DNA of 64,000 bases from Gymnothorax reevesii (lineage: Eukaryota; Chordata; Actinopteri; Anguilliformes; Muraenidae), in the NCBI GenBank assembly GCA_029721435.1, contig CM056582.1, forward strand, positions 44,164,611 to 44,228,610, read 5' to 3'. Within the stretch, counting starts at the first letter, position 1; every line of letters starts with the position of its first letter. The notes under the pieces are model-generated. The model was not told where the DNA came from and did not search any database. It saw nothing but the letters and a program-made list of their open reading frames with translations. This document shows, in pieces, positions 35,446 to 48,025 of this stretch. The position numbers and the translations under genes are program-made.

Positions 35446-35518
35446 TGGAGAATGCGGGCGTCGATCCCACTACCTCTCACATGCTTAGCGAGCGCTCTAC
35501 CATTTGAGCTAATTCCCC
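35446..35518 (-). tRNA. tRNA-Ala(AGC) with base 33 changed to A (unit 20)
   Basis: The anticodon loop reads TAAGCAT: the nearly universal T33 is A (position 35486), although the anticodon AGC is kept. The anticodon stem has a G30-U40 wobble, and a private change gives a T-G wobble in the T stem. G18G19 and the octamer are intact, so it could be transcribed, but loss of the U-turn base should hamper decoding. The partner copy is at 55929. Confidence 0.75.
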
Positions 35519-36321
35519 ACATTTGCATATGAGAAAATTTACCGATGAATTTCCTCAATTTTGAGTGAAGATTCTTCTCAATCTCTCAGTCCTTGCCCAA
35601 TTTTTAACCTTTCACTTTTGTATTTGGACAGGGTTTCTCCATCATCTTTACCATCAAAGCATGGACAGATGCTTGATATGACAGCCAACCAGAAAAAGAA
35701 TACACAAAATGTTTGAGTTGTAACACGCTTGCGCCAACATTACATTGCAAGTGTCTGCATTCATCATTCGAGGGCAAGATTAAACAATGCCATCAGAAAC
35801 TTCAGCTCAAATTCAGCATTGTGAACGATTTTATCTCAGACGATGCAAGCGTGTGACGAATGACTCAAGGTCTTTGATGCCAAATGGAAATAAATTCAAC
35901 TTGCGAGCAAACGTTGGGACAATTAACGAGGGAGAGCAAAGCATTACTAAGCTATAGGAGTAATTAAAGAAGTGGAAAGCATCATGGAAATGGACAAGAC
36001 CATGGTACTGCGTTATGTGGGATGGAAATAAATCAAGGCTCCATCTTGACCATGAAATGTTGCCAAATGCTGTGAGGGCACTGTTCGAGCATTTCATGCG
36101 GCAGCAGTGGTAGCTCACTTACTTGGTATGAGCCATACGATAAATGAATGTCAGGGGCCACTCTTGATGGTTTGCTGGAGGATGAATGATTTACCATTTG
36201 CAGGTGAGGAAACTGCTCAAAATAGCCTGAAATTTTCTCAGAGATGACAGTTTCTGGAGGAAATGCTGTCTTTGCACGGATTTTTACCGTTTGGTGGTAT
36301 CAGAATTTTGAGTGCAGATTT

Positions 36322-36394
36322 GCCGAAATAGCTCAGTTGGGAGAGCGTTAGACTGAAGATCTAAAGGTCCCTGGTTCGATCCCGGGTTTCGGCA
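36322..36394 (+). tRNA. tRNA-Phe(GAA) (unit 20)
   Basis: Intact type, class A flank. Confidence 0.97.
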
Positions 36395-36792
36395 ATTTGA
36401 GTGCCTTGGCTTGGCGTTGCGAGGAAATTAGGTCTGTTTTTACTTACTTGTGCAAAAACAAGATGACTGGAGTCCTTTCGTTTGCATGCCCTGTGAACAA
36501 AAAAAGTCAGCTGGACGAAAGAGGCGAATGTACTGTGGGCTGCACGAACAGAATGATGTAGTGTTGGGCAAGAATGGTTCTCATGGCAGTGCTGCATCTT
36601 GCAAGCCACTTTTAGCCTGGAGAAATATCAGTGCTCAATGGTTAGCTTTTGAAAAAAGTGCTTGTTTGATCACCAGGCCATGTGTAATAGTGTTGAAAGA
36701 ACAGAGCTTAGGTTTCCCAATGTCATTCTCAGCGAAAATGAGTCAGCTTTTGATCTTTGTTTTGACAGTAACTGAGGGAAAAAAACCTCCAA

Positions 36793-36864
36793 CTCCCCGT
36801 CGGGGAATCGAACCCCGGTCTCCCGCGTGACAGGCGGGGATACTCACCACTATACTAACGAGGA
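36793..36864 (-). tRNA. tRNA-Asp(GTC) (unit 20)
   Basis: Matches the reference; T7 terminator. The 27-bp deletion lies 73 bp upstream of its 5' end. Confidence 0.96.
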
Positions 36865-36936
36865 CAAAATAGCCATGCAAAGCCTGACATTGTATGTGCT
36901 GTAGCATGCCATTCCAAATGTCTGCAATGACCTTTT

Positions 36937-36938
36937 GA
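36937..36938. other. Private 27-bp deletion junction in unit 20
   Basis: CCTTTTG joins directly to ACCTTATG here. Every other unit has 27 more bases between these motifs in the Asp-Ala spacer. It explains the 1838-bp unit length. The partner unit 31 lacks the deletion, so it postdates the block duplication. Confidence 0.95.
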
Positions 36939-37283
36939 CCTTATGTTAATTTCAGCAATGGCTCCGGAGCTGTCCTTGCTTTCACTATTCCTGGCACAAA
37001 CAGAACTAATCATGCATAGTGTTAGAGGACTTAGACTTCAAATTAGAACTGAAACATTGCTTGCTGTTCATCATTGCTGTCAATGCCAGGGGTCCTGGCG
37101 GGCTTCAGTGCTTGAGCAGTAGGGGTCAGAAGTTATACAAGTAAGAGTTATCCTCTGATATAAAGGCAGCGAAGGGTCTCTTCTGCTCAGAAACCTGCAC
37201 AGTATTTTGAAATTGGTTTTGCTTCCTGGTCTGCCTGGGCAGTAAAAGCTGGAGCATGCCTTTGAGGGCACAGGGGGCAACTC

Positions 37284-37356
37284 TGGAGAATGCGGGCGTC
37301 GATCCCGCTACCTCTCGCATGCTAAGCGAGCGCTCTACTATTTGAGCTAATTCCCC
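37284..37356 (-). tRNA. tRNA-Ala(AGC), G18A variant (unit 21)
   Basis: G18A only. Confidence 0.86.
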
Positions 37357-38159
37357 ACATTTGCATATGAGAAAATTTACAGATGAATTTCCTCAATTTT
37401 GATTGAAGATTCTTCTCAATCTCTCAGTCCTTGCCCAATTTTTAACCTTTCACTTTTGTATTTGGACAGGGTTTCTCCATCATCTTTACCATCAAAGCAT
37501 GGACAGATGCTTGATATGACAGCCAACCAGAAGGAGAATACACAAAATGTTTGAGTTGTAACACGCTTGCGCCAACATTACATTGCAAGTGTCTGCATTC
37601 ATCATTCGAGGGCAAGATTAAACAATGCCATCAGAAACTTCAGCTCAAATTCAGCATTGTGAACGATTTTATCTCAGACGATGCAAGCGTGTGACGAATG
37701 TCTCAAGGTCTTGGATGCCAAATGGAAATAAATTCAACTTGCGAGCAAACGTTGGGACAATTAACGAGGGAGAGCAAAACATTACTAAGCTATAGGAGTA
37801 ATTAAAGAAGTGGAAAGCATCATGGAAATGGACAAGACCATGGTACTGCGTTATGTGGGATGGAAATAAATCAAGGCTCCATCTTGACCATGAAATGTTG
37901 CCAAATGCTGTGAGGGCACTGTTCGAGCGTTTCATGCGGCAGCAGTGGTAGCTCACTTACTTGGTATGAGCCATACGATAAATGAATGTCAGGGGCCACT
38001 CTTGATGGTTTGCTGGAGGATGAATGATTTACCATTTGCAGGTGAGGAAACTGCTCAAAATAGCCTGAAATTTTCTCAGAGATGACAGTTTCTGGAGGAC
38101 ATGCTGTCTTCGCACGGATTTTTACCATTTGGTGGTATCAGAATTTTGAGTGCAGATTT

Positions 38160-38232
38160 GCCGAAATAGCTCAGTTGGGAGAGCGTTAGACTGAAGATCT
38201 AAAGGTCCCTGGTTCGATCCCGGGTTTCGGCA
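38160..38232 (+). tRNA. tRNA-Phe(GAA) (unit 21)
   Basis: Intact type, class C flank. Confidence 0.97.
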
Positions 38233-38630
38233 ATTTGAGTGCCTTGGCTTGGCGTTGCGAGGTAATTAGGTCTGTTTTTACTTACTTGTGCAAAAACAAG
38301 ATGACTGGAGTCCTTTCGTTTGCTTGCCCTGTGAACAAAAAAAGTCAGCTGGACGAAAGAGGCGAATGTACTGTGGGCTGCACGAACAGAATGATGTAGT
38401 GTTGGGCAAGAATGGTTCTCATGGCAGTGCTGCATCTTGCAAGCCACTTTTAGCCTGGAGAAATATCAGTGCTCAATGGTTAGCTTTTGAAAAAAGTGCT
38501 TGTTTGATCACCAGGCCATGTGTAATAGTGTTGAAAGAACAGAGCTTAGGTTTCCCAATGTCATTCTCAGCGAAAATGAGTCAGCTTTTGATCTTTGTTT
38601 TGACAGTAACTGAGGGAAAAAAACCTCCAA

Positions 38631-38702
38631 CTCCCCGTCGGGGAATCGAACCCCGGTCTCCCGCGTGACAGGCGGGGATACTCACCACTATACTAACGAG
38701 GA
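38631..38702 (-). tRNA. tRNA-Asp(GTC) (unit 21)
   Basis: Matches the reference; T7 terminator. Confidence 0.96.
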
Positions 38703-39148
38703 CAAAATAGCCATGCAAAGCCTGACATTGTATGTGCTGTAGCATGCCATTCCAAATGTCTGCAATGACCTTTTGCAGGCCTTGAAAAACAATGGCGATT
38801 AAACCTTATGTTAATTTCAGCAATGGCTCCGGAGCTGTCCTTGCTTTCACTATTCCTGGCACAAACAGAACTAATCATGCATAGTGTTAGAGGACTTAGA
38901 CTTCAAATTAGAACTGAAACATTGCTTGCTGTTCATCATTGCTGTCAATGCCAGGGGTCCTGGCGGGCTTCAGTGCTTGAGCAGTAGGGGTCAGAAGTTA
39001 TACAAGTAAGAGTTATCCTCTGATATAAAGGCAGCGAAGGGTCTCTTCTGCTCAGAAACCTGCACAGTATTTTGAAATTGGTTTTGCTTCCTGGTCTGCC
39101 TGGGCAGTAAAAGCAGGAGCATGCCTTTGAGGGCACAGGGGGCAACTC

Positions 39149-39221
39149 TGGAGAATGCGGGCGTCGATCCCGCTACCTCTCGCATGCTAAGCGAGCGCTC
39201 TACCATTTGAGCTAATTCCCC
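39149..39221 (-). tRNA. tRNA-Ala(AGC) (unit 22)
   Basis: Consensus type. Confidence 0.96.
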
Positions 39222-40024
39222 ACATTTGCATATGAGAAAATTTACAGATGAATTTCCTCAATTTTGATTGAAGATTCTTCTCAATCTCTCAGTCCTTGCC
39301 CAATTTTTAACCTTTCACTTTTGTATTTGGACAGGGTTTCTCCATCATCTTTACCATCAAAGCATGGACAGATGCTTGATATGACAGCCAACCAGAAGGA
39401 GAATACACAAAATGTTTGAGTTGTAACACGCTTGCGCCAACATTACATTGCAAGTGTCTGCATTCATCATTCGAGGGCAAGATTAAACAATGCCATCAGA
39501 AACTTCAGCTCAAATTCAGCATTGTGAACGATTTTATCTCAGACGATGCAAGCGTGTGACGAATGTCTCAAGGTCTTGGATGCCAAATGGAAATAAATTC
39601 AACTTGCGAGCAAACGTTGGGACAATTAACGAGGGAGAGCAAAACATTACTAAGCTATAGGAGTAATTAAAGAAGTGGAAAGCATCATGGAAATGGACAA
39701 GACCATGGTACTGCGTTATGTGGGATGGAAATAAATCAAGGCTCCATCTTGACCATGAAATGTTGCCAAATGCTGTGAGGGCACTGTTCGAGCGTTTCAT
39801 GCGGCAGCAGTGGTAGCTCACTTACTTGGTATGAGCCATACGATAAATGAATGTCAGGGGCCACTCTTGATGGTTTGCTGGAGGATGAATGATTTACCAT
39901 TTGCAGGTGAGGAAACTGCTCAAAATAGCCTGAAATTTTCTCAGAGATGACAGTTTCTGGAGGACATGCTGTCTTCGCACGGATTTTTACCATTTGGTGG
40001 TATCACAATATTTAGTGCAGATTT

Positions 40025-40097
40025 GCCAAAATACCTCAGTTGGGAGAGCGTTAGACTGAAGATTTAAAGGTCCCTGGTTCAATCCCGGGTTTCGTCA
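40025..40097 (+). pseudogene. Degenerate tRNA-Phe(GAA) (unit 22)
   Basis: Class B changes. Confidence 0.82.
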
Positions 40098-40494
40098 ATT
40101 TGAGTGCCTTGGCTTGGCGTTGTGAGGAAATGAGGTCTGTTTTTACTTACTTGTGCAAAAACAAGATGACTGGAGTCGTTTCGTTTGCTTGCCCTGTGAA
40201 CAAAAAAAGTCAGCTGGACGAAAGAGGCGAATGTACTGTGGGCTGCACGAACAGAATGATGTAGTGTTGGGCAAGAATGGTTCTCATGGCAGTGCTGCAT
40301 CTTGCAAGCCACTTTTAGCCTGGAGAAATATCAGTGCTCAATGGTTAGCTTTTGAAAAAAGTGCTTCTTTGATCACCAGGCCATGTGTAATAGTGTTGAA
40401 AGAACAGAGCTTAAGTTTCCCAATGTCATTCTCAGCGACAATGAGTCAGCTTCTGATCTTTGTTTTGACAGTAACTGAGGGAAAAAACCTCCAA

Positions 40495-40566
40495 CTCCCC
40501 GTCGGGGAATCGAACCCCGGTCTCCCGCGTGACAGGCGGGGATACTCACCACTATACTAACGAGGA
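40495..40566 (-). tRNA. tRNA-Asp(GTC) (unit 22)
   Basis: Matches the reference; T6 terminator. Confidence 0.96.
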
Positions 40567-41012
40567 CAAAATAGCCATGCAAAGCCTGATATTGTATGTG
40601 CTGTAGCATGCCATTCCAAATGTCTGCAATGACCTTTTGCAGGCCTTGTAAAACAATGGCGATTAAACCTGATGTTAATTTCAGCAATGGCTCCGGAGCT
40701 GTCCTTGCTTTCACTATTCCTGGCACAAACAGAACTAATCATGAATAGTGTTAGAGGACTTAGACTTCAAATTAGAACTGAAACATTGCTTGCTGTTCAT
40801 CATTGCTGTCAATGCCAGGGGTCCTGGCGGGCTTCAGTGCTTGAGCAGTAGGGGTCAGAAGTTATACAAGTAAGAGTTATCCTCTGATATAAAGGCAGAG
40901 AAGGGTCTCTTCTGCTCAGAAACCTGCACAGTATTTTGAAATTGGTTTTGCTTCCTGGTCTGCCTGGGCAGTAAAAGCAGGAGCATGCCTTTGAGGGCAC
41001 AGGGGGCAAGTC

Positions 41013-41085
41013 TGGAGAATGCGGGCGTCGATCCCGCTACCTCTCGCATGCTAAGCGAGCGCTCTACTATTTCAGCTAATTCCCC
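41013..41085 (-). tRNA. tRNA-Ala(AGC), D-arm variant (unit 23)
   Basis: C13G and G18A; octamer absent. Confidence 0.78.
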
Positions 41086-41888
41086 ACCTTTGTTTATGAG
41101 AAAATTTACAGATTAATTTCCTCAATTTTGAGAGAAGATTCTTCTCAATCTCTCAGTCCTTGCCCAATTTTTAACCTTTCACTTTTGTATTTGGACAGGG
41201 TTTCTCCATCATCTTTACCGTCAAAGCAAGGACAGATGCTTGATATGACAGCCAACCAGAAGGAGAATACACAAAATGTTTGAGTTGTAACACACTTGCG
41301 CCAACATCACATTGCAAGTGTCTGCATTCATCATTCGAGGGCGAGATTAAACAATGCCATCAGAAACTTCAGCTCAAATTCAGCATTATGAACGAATTTA
41401 TCTCAGACGATGCAAGCGTGTGACGAATGACTCAAGGTCTTTGATGCCAAATGGAAATAAATTCAACTTGCGAGCAAACGTTGGGACAATTAACGAGGGA
41501 GAGCAAAGCATTACTAAGCTATAGGAGTAATTAAAGAAGTGGAAAGCATCATGGAAATGGACAAGACCATGGTACTGCGTTATGTGGGATGGAAATAAAT
41601 CAAGGCTCCATCTTGACCATGAAATGTTGCCAAATGCTGTGAGGGCACTGTTCGAGCATTTCATGCGGCAGCAGTGGTAGCTCACTTACTTGGTATGAGC
41701 CATACGATAAATGAATGTCAGGGGCCACTCTTGATGGTTTGCTGGAGGATGAATGATTTACCATTTGCAGGTGAGGAAACTGCTCAAAATAGCCTGAAAT
41801 TTTCTCAGAGATGACAGTTTCTGGAGGAAATGCTGTCTTTGCACGGATTTTTACCGTTTGGTGGTATCAGAATTTTGAGTGCAGATTT

Positions 41889-41961
41889 GCCGAAATAGCT
41901 CAGTTGGGAGAGCGTTAGACTGAAGATCTAAAGGTCCCTGGTTCGATCCCGGGTTTCGGCA
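41889..41961 (+). tRNA. tRNA-Phe(GAA) (unit 23)
   Basis: Intact type, class A flank. Confidence 0.97.
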
Positions 41962-42359
41962 ATTTGAGTGCCTTGGCTTGGCGTTGCGAGGAAATTAGGT
42001 CTGTTTTTACTTACTTGTGCAAAAACAAGATGACTGGAGTCCTTTCGTTTGCATGCCCTGTGAACAAAAAAAGTCAGCTGGACGAAAGAGGCGAATGTAC
42101 TGTGGGCTGCACGAACAGAATGATGTAGTGTTGGGCAAGAATGGTTCTCATGGCAGTGCTGCATCTTGCAAGCCACTTTTAGCCTGGAGAAATATCAGTG
42201 CTCAATGGTTAGCTTTTGAAAAAAGTGCTTGTTTGATCACCAGGCCATGTGTAATAGTGTTGAAAGAACAGAGCTTAGGTTTCCCAATGTCATTCTCAGC
42301 AAAAATGAGTCAGCTTTTGATCTTTGTTTTGACAGTAACTGAGGGAAAAAAACCTCCAA

Positions 42360-42431
42360 CTCCCCGTCGGGGAATCGAACCCCGGTCTCCCGCGTGACAG
42401 GCGGGGATACTCACCACTATACTAACGAGGA
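42360..42431 (-). tRNA. tRNA-Asp(GTC) (unit 23)
   Basis: Matches the reference; T7 terminator. The 5' flank has a private ACGAAATAG for ACAAAATAG. Confidence 0.96.
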
Positions 42432-42877
42432 CGAAATAGCCATGCAAAGCCTGACATTGTATGTGCTGTAGCATGCCATTCCAAATGTCTGCAATGACCT
42501 TTTGCAGGCCTTGAAAACCAATGGCGATTAAACCTTATGTTAATTTCAGCAATGGCTCCGGAGCTGTCCTTGCTTTCACTATTCCTGGCACAAACAGAAC
42601 TAATCATGCATAGTGTTAGAGGACTTAGACTTCAAATTAGAACTGAAACATTGCTTGCTGTTCATCATTGCTGTCAATGCCAGGGGTCCTGGCGGGCTTC
42701 AGTGCTTGAGCAGTAGGGGTCAGAAGTTATACAAGTAAGAGTTATCCTCTGATATAAAGGCAGCGAAGGGTCTCTTCTGCTCAGAAACCTGCACAGTATT
42801 TTGAAATTGGTTTTGCTTCCTGGTCTGCCTGGGCAGTAAAAGCAGGAGCATGCCTTTGAGGGCACAGGGGGCAACTC

Positions 42878-42950
42878 TGGAGAATGCGGGCGTCGATCCC
42901 GCTACCTCTCGCATGCTAAGCGAGCGCTCTACCATTTGAGCTAATTCCCC
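42878..42950 (-). tRNA. tRNA-Ala(AGC) (unit 24)
   Basis: Consensus type. Confidence 0.96.
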
Positions 42951-43753
42951 ACATTTGCATATGAGAAAATTTACAGATGAATTTCCTCAATTTTGATTGA
43001 AGATTCTTCTCAATCTCTCAGTCCTTGCCCAATTTTTAACCTTTCACTTTTGTATTTGGACAGGGTTTCTCCATCATCTTTACCATCAAAGCATGGACAG
43101 ATGCTTGATATGACAGCCAACCAGAAGGAGAATACACAAAATGTTTGAGTTGTAACACGCTTGCGCCAACATTACATTGCAAGTGTCTGCATTCATCATT
43201 CGAGGGCAAGATTAAACAATGCCATCAGAAACTTCAGCTCAAATTCAGCATTGTGAACGATTTTATCTCAGACGATGCAAGCGTGTGACGAATGTCTCAA
43301 GGTCTTGGATGCCAAATGGAAATAAATTCAACTTGCGAGCAAACGTTGGGACAATTAACGAGGGAGAGCAAAACATTACTAAGCTATAGGAGTAATTAAA
43401 GAAGTGGAAAGCATCATGGAAATGGACAAGACCATGGTACTGCGTTATGTGGGATGGAAATAAATCAAGGCTCCATCTTGACCATGAAATGTTGCCAAAT
43501 GCTGTGAGGGCACTGTTCGAGCGTTTCATGCGGCAGCAGTGGTAGCTCACTTACTTGGTATGAGCCATACGATAAATGAATGTCAGGGGCCACTCTTGAT
43601 GGTTTGCTGGAGGATGAATGATTTACCATTTGCAGGTGAGGAAACTGCTCAAAATAGCCTGAAATTTTCTCAGAGATGACAGTTTCTGGAGGACATGCTG
43701 TCTTCGCACGGATTTTTACCATTTGGTGGTATCACAATATTTAGTGCAGATTT

Positions 43754-43826
43754 GCCAAAATACCTCAGTTGGGAGAGCGTTAGACTGAAGATTTAAAGGT
43801 CCCTGGTTCAATCCCGGGTTTCGTCA
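43754..43826 (+). pseudogene. Degenerate tRNA-Phe(GAA) (unit 24)
   Basis: Class B changes. Confidence 0.82.
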
Positions 43827-44223
43827 ATTTGAGTGCCTTGGCTTGGCGTTGTGAGGAAATGAGGTCTGTTTTTACTTACTTGTGCAAAAACAAGATGACT
43901 GGAGTCGTTTCGTTTGCTTGCCCTGTGAACAAAAAAAGTCAGCTGGACGAAAGAGGCGAATGTACTGTGGGCTGCACGAACAGAATGATGTAGTGTTGGG
44001 CAAGAATGGTTCTCATGGCAGTGCTGCATCTTGCAAGCCACTTTTAGCCTGGAGAAATATCAGTGCTCAATGGTTAGCTTTTGAAAAAAGTGCTTCTTTG
44101 ATCACCAGGCCATGTGTAATAGTGTTGAAAGAACAGAGCTTAAGTTTCCCAATGTCATTCTCAGCGAAAATGAGTCAGCTTCTGATCTTTGTTTTGACAG
44201 TAACTGAGGGAAAAAACCTCCAA

Positions 44224-44295
44224 CTCCCCGTCGGGGAATCGAACCCCGGTCTCCCGCGTGACAGGCGGGGATACTCACCACTATACTAACGAGGA
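44224..44295 (-). tRNA. tRNA-Asp(GTC) (unit 24)
   Basis: Matches the reference; T6 terminator. The 5' flank TAGCCAAGC (A at 44306) is shared only with unit 34. Confidence 0.96.
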
Positions 44296-44741
44296 CAAAA
44301 TAGCCAAGCAAAGCCTGATATTGTATGTGCTGTAGCATGCCATTCCAAATGTCTGCAATGACCTTTTGCAGGCCTTGTAAAACAATGGCGATTAAACCTG
44401 ATGTTAATTTCAGCAATGGCTCCGGAGCTGTCCTTGCTTTCACTATTCCTGGCACAAACAGAACTAATCATGAATAGTGTTAGAGGACTTAGACTTCAAA
44501 TTAGAACTGAAACATTGCTTGCTGTTCATCATTGCTGTCAATGCCAGGGGTCCTGGCGGGCTTCAGTGCTTGAGCAGTAGGGGTCAGAAGTTATACAAGT
44601 AAGAGTTATCCTCTGATATAAAGGCAGCGAAGGGTCTCTTCTGCTCAGAAACCTGCACAGTATTTTGAAATTGGTTTTGCTTCCTGGTCTGCCTGGGCAG
44701 TAAAAGCAGGAGCATGCCTTTGAGGGCACAGGGGGCAAGTC

Positions 44742-44814
44742 TGGAGAATGCGGGCGTCGATCCCGCTACCTCTCGCATGCTAAGCGAGCGCTCTACTATT
44801 TCAGCTAATTCCCC
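44742..44814 (-). tRNA. tRNA-Ala(AGC), D-arm variant (unit 25)
   Basis: C13G and G18A; octamer absent. Confidence 0.78.
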
Positions 44815-45617
44815 ACCTTTGTTTATGAGAAAATTTACAGATTAATTTCCTCAATTTTGAGAGAAGATTCTTCTCAATCTCTCAGTCCTTGCCCAATTTT
44901 TAACCTTTCACTTTTGTATTTGGACAGGGTTTCTCCATCATCTTTACCGTCAAAGCAAGGACAGATGCTTGATATGACAGCCAACCAGAAGGAGAATACA
45001 CAAAATGTTTGAGTTGTAACACACTTGCGCCAACATCACATTGCAAGTGTCTGCATTCATCATTCGAGGGCGAGATTAAACAATGCCATCAGAAACTTCA
45101 GCTCAAATTCAGCATTATGAACGAATTTATCTCAGACGATGCAAGCGTGTGACGAATGACTCAAGGTCTTTGATGCCAAATGGAAATAAATTCAACTTGC
45201 GAGCAAACGTTGGGACAATTAACGAGGGAGAGCAAAGCATTACTAAGCTATAGGAGTAATTAAAGAAGTGGAAAGCATCATGGAAATGGACAAGACCATG
45301 GTACTGCGTTATGTGGGATGGAAATAAATCAAGGCTCCATCTTGACCATGAAATGTTGCCAAATGCTGTGAGGGCACTGTTCGAGCATTTCATGCGGCAG
45401 CAGTGGTAGCTCACTTACTTGGTATGAGCCATACGATAAATGAATGTCAGGGGCCACTCTTGATGGTTTGCTGGAGGATGAATGATTTACCATTTGCAGG
45501 TGAGGAAACTGCTCAAAATAGCCTGAAATTTTCTCAGAGATGACAGTTTCTGGAGGAAATGCTGTCTTTGCACGGATTTTTACCGTTTGGTGGTATCAGA
45601 ATTTTGAGTACAGATTT

Positions 45618-45690
45618 GCCGAAATAGCTCAGTTGGGAGAGCGTTAGACTGAAGATCTAAAGGTCCCTGGTTCGATCCCGGGTTTCGGCA
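45618..45690 (+). tRNA. tRNA-Phe(GAA) (unit 25)
   Basis: Intact type; the 5' flank has a private GAGTACAG for GAGTGCAG. Confidence 0.97.
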
Positions 45691-46088
45691 ATTTGAGTGC
45701 CTTGGCTTGGCGTTGCGAGGAAATTAGGTCTGTTTTTACTTACTTGTGCAAAAACAAGATGACTGGAGTCCTTTCGTTTGCATGCCCTGTGAACAAAAAA
45801 AGTCAGCTGGACGAAAGAGGCGAATGTACTGTGGGCTGCACGAACAGAATGATGTAGTGTTGGGCAAGAATGGTTCTCATGGCAGTGCTGCATCTTGCAA
45901 GCCACTTTTAGCCTGGAGAAATATCAGTGCTCAATGGTTAGCTTTTGAAAAAAGTGCTTGTTTGATCACCAGGCCATGTGTAATAGTGTTGAAAGAACAG
46001 AGCTTAGGTTTCCCAATGTCATTCTCAGCGAAAATGAGTCAGCTTTTGATCTTTGTTTTGACAGTAACTGAGGGAAAAAAACCTCCAA

Positions 46089-46160
46089 CTCCCCGTCGGG
46101 GAATCGAACCCCGGTCTCCCGCGTGACAGGCGGGGATACTCACCACTATACTAACGAGGA
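46089..46160 (-). tRNA. tRNA-Asp(GTC) (unit 25)
   Basis: Matches the reference; T7 terminator. Confidence 0.96.
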
Positions 46161-46606
46161 CAAAATAGCCATGCAAAGCCTGACATTGTATGTGCTGTAG
46201 CATGCCATTCCAAATGTCTGCAATGACCTTTTGCAGGCCTTGAAAAACAATGGCGATTAAACCTTATGTTAATTTCAGCAATGGCTCCGGAGCTGTCCTT
46301 GCTTTCACTATTCCTGGCACAAACAGAACTAATCATGCATAGTGTTAGAGGACTTAGACTTCAAATTAGAACTGAAACATTGCTTGCTGTTCATCATTGC
46401 TGTCAATGCCAGGGGTCCTGGCGGGCTTCAGTGCTTGAGCAGTAGGGGTCAGAAGTTATACAAGTAAGAGTTATCCTCTGATATAAAGGCAGCGAAGGGT
46501 CTCTTCTGCTCAGAAACCTGCACAGTATTTTGAAATTGGTTTTGCTTCCTGGTCTGCCTGGGCAGTAAAAGCGGGAGCATGCCTTTGAGGGCACAGGGGG
46601 CAACTC

Positions 46607-46679
46607 TGGAGAATGCGGGCGTCGATCCCGCTACCTCTCGCATGCTAAGCGAGCGCTCTACTATTTCAGCTAATTCCCC
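46607..46679 (-). tRNA. tRNA-Ala(AGC), D-arm variant (unit 26)
   Basis: C13G and G18A with class A 5' flank, but the 3' flank is GGCAACTC as in the other classes, so a junction lies in or beside the gene. Confidence 0.78.
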
Positions 46680-47482
46680 ACCTTTGTTTATGAGAAAATT
46701 TACAGATTAATTTCCTCAATTTTGAGAGAAGATTCTTCTCAATCTCTCAGTCCTTGCCCAATTTTTAACCTTTCACTTTTGTATTTGGACAGGGTTTCTC
46801 CATCATCTTTACCGTCAAAGCAAGGACAGATGCTTGATATGACAGCCAACCAGAAGGAGAATACACAAAATGTTTGAGTTGTAACACACTTGCGCCAACA
46901 TCACATTGCAAGTGTCTGCATTCATCATTCGAGGGCGAGATTAAACAATGCCATCAGAAACTTCAGCTCAAATTCAGCATTATGAACGAATTTATCTCAG
47001 ACGATGCAAGCGTGTGACGAATGACTCAAGGTCTTTGATGCCAAATGGAAATAAATTCAACTTGCGAGCAAACGTTGGGACAATTAACGAGGGAGAGCAA
47101 AGCATTACTAAGCTATAGGAGTAATTAAAGAAGTGGAAAGCATCATGGAAATGGACAAGACCATGGTACTGCGTTATGTGGGATGGAAATAAATCAAGGC
47201 TCCATCTTGACCATGAAATGTTGCCAAATGCTGTGAGGGCACTGTTCGAGCATTTCATGCGGCAGCAGTGGTAGCTCACTTACTTGGTATGAGCCATACG
47301 ATAAATGAATGTCAGGGGCCACTCTTGATGGTTTGCTGGAGGATGAATGATTTACCATTTGCAGGTGAGGAAACTGCTCAAAATAGCCTGAAATTTTCTC
47401 AGAGATGACAGTTTCTGGAGGACATGCTGTCTTCGCACGGATTTTTACCATTTGGTGGTATCAGAATTTTGAGTGCAGATTT

Positions 47483-47555
47483 GCCGAAATAGCTCAGTTG
47501 GGAGAGCGTTTGACTGAAGATCTAAAGGTCCCTGGTTCGATCCCGGGTTTCGGCA
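47483..47555 (+). tRNA. tRNA-Phe(GAA), anticodon-stem mutant A29T (unit 26)
   Basis: The 5' anticodon stem reads TTTGA instead of TTAGA, so pair 29:41 becomes T-T. The rest matches the intact copy. The stem is weakened and the copy may be impaired. The surrounding unit is an A-to-C/B hybrid with its junction between 47252 and 47423. Confidence 0.88.
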
Positions 47556-47953
47556 ATTTGAGTGCCTTGGCTTGGCGTTGCGAGGAAATTAGGTCTGTTT
47601 TTACTTACTTGTGCAAAAACAAGATGACTGGAGTCCTTTCGTTTGCTTGCCCTGTGAACAAAAAAAGTCAGCTGGACGAAAGAGGCGAATGTACTGTGGG
47701 CTGCACGAACAGAATGATGTAGTGTTGGGCAAGAATGGTTCTCATGGCAGTGCTGCATCTTGCAAGCCACTTTTAGCCTGGAGAAATATCAGTGCTCAAT
47801 GGTTAGCTTTTGAAAAAAGTGCTTGTTTGATCACCAGGCCATGTGTAATAGTGTTGAAAGAACAGAGCTTAGGTTTCCCAATGTCATTCTCAGCGAAAAT
47901 GAGTCAGCTTTTGATCTTTGTTTTGACAGTAACTGAGGGAAAAAAACCTCCAA

Positions 47954-48025
47954 CTCCCCGTCGGGGAATCGAACCCCGGTCTCCCGCGTGACAGGCGGGG
48001 ATACTCACCACTATACTAACGAGGA
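47954..48025 (-). tRNA. tRNA-Asp(GTC) (unit 26)
   Basis: Matches the reference; T7 terminator. Confidence 0.96.

Larger units (their letters stand above)
27967..39126. repeat. Higher-order block, first copy (units 16-21)
   Basis: This six-unit block matches units 27-32 at an offset of 20,483 bp. Shared private variants include G at 29192 (matching 49675), the Ala gene with a changed base 33 at 35446 (matching 55929), TCCTTTCTTTC near 35136 (matching 55619) and CAGAAAAAGAATAC near 35692 (matching 56175). This copy carries a private 27-bp deletion at 36937/36938, so it is 22 bp shorter than its partner, which has a 5-bp deletion. Confidence 0.85.
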
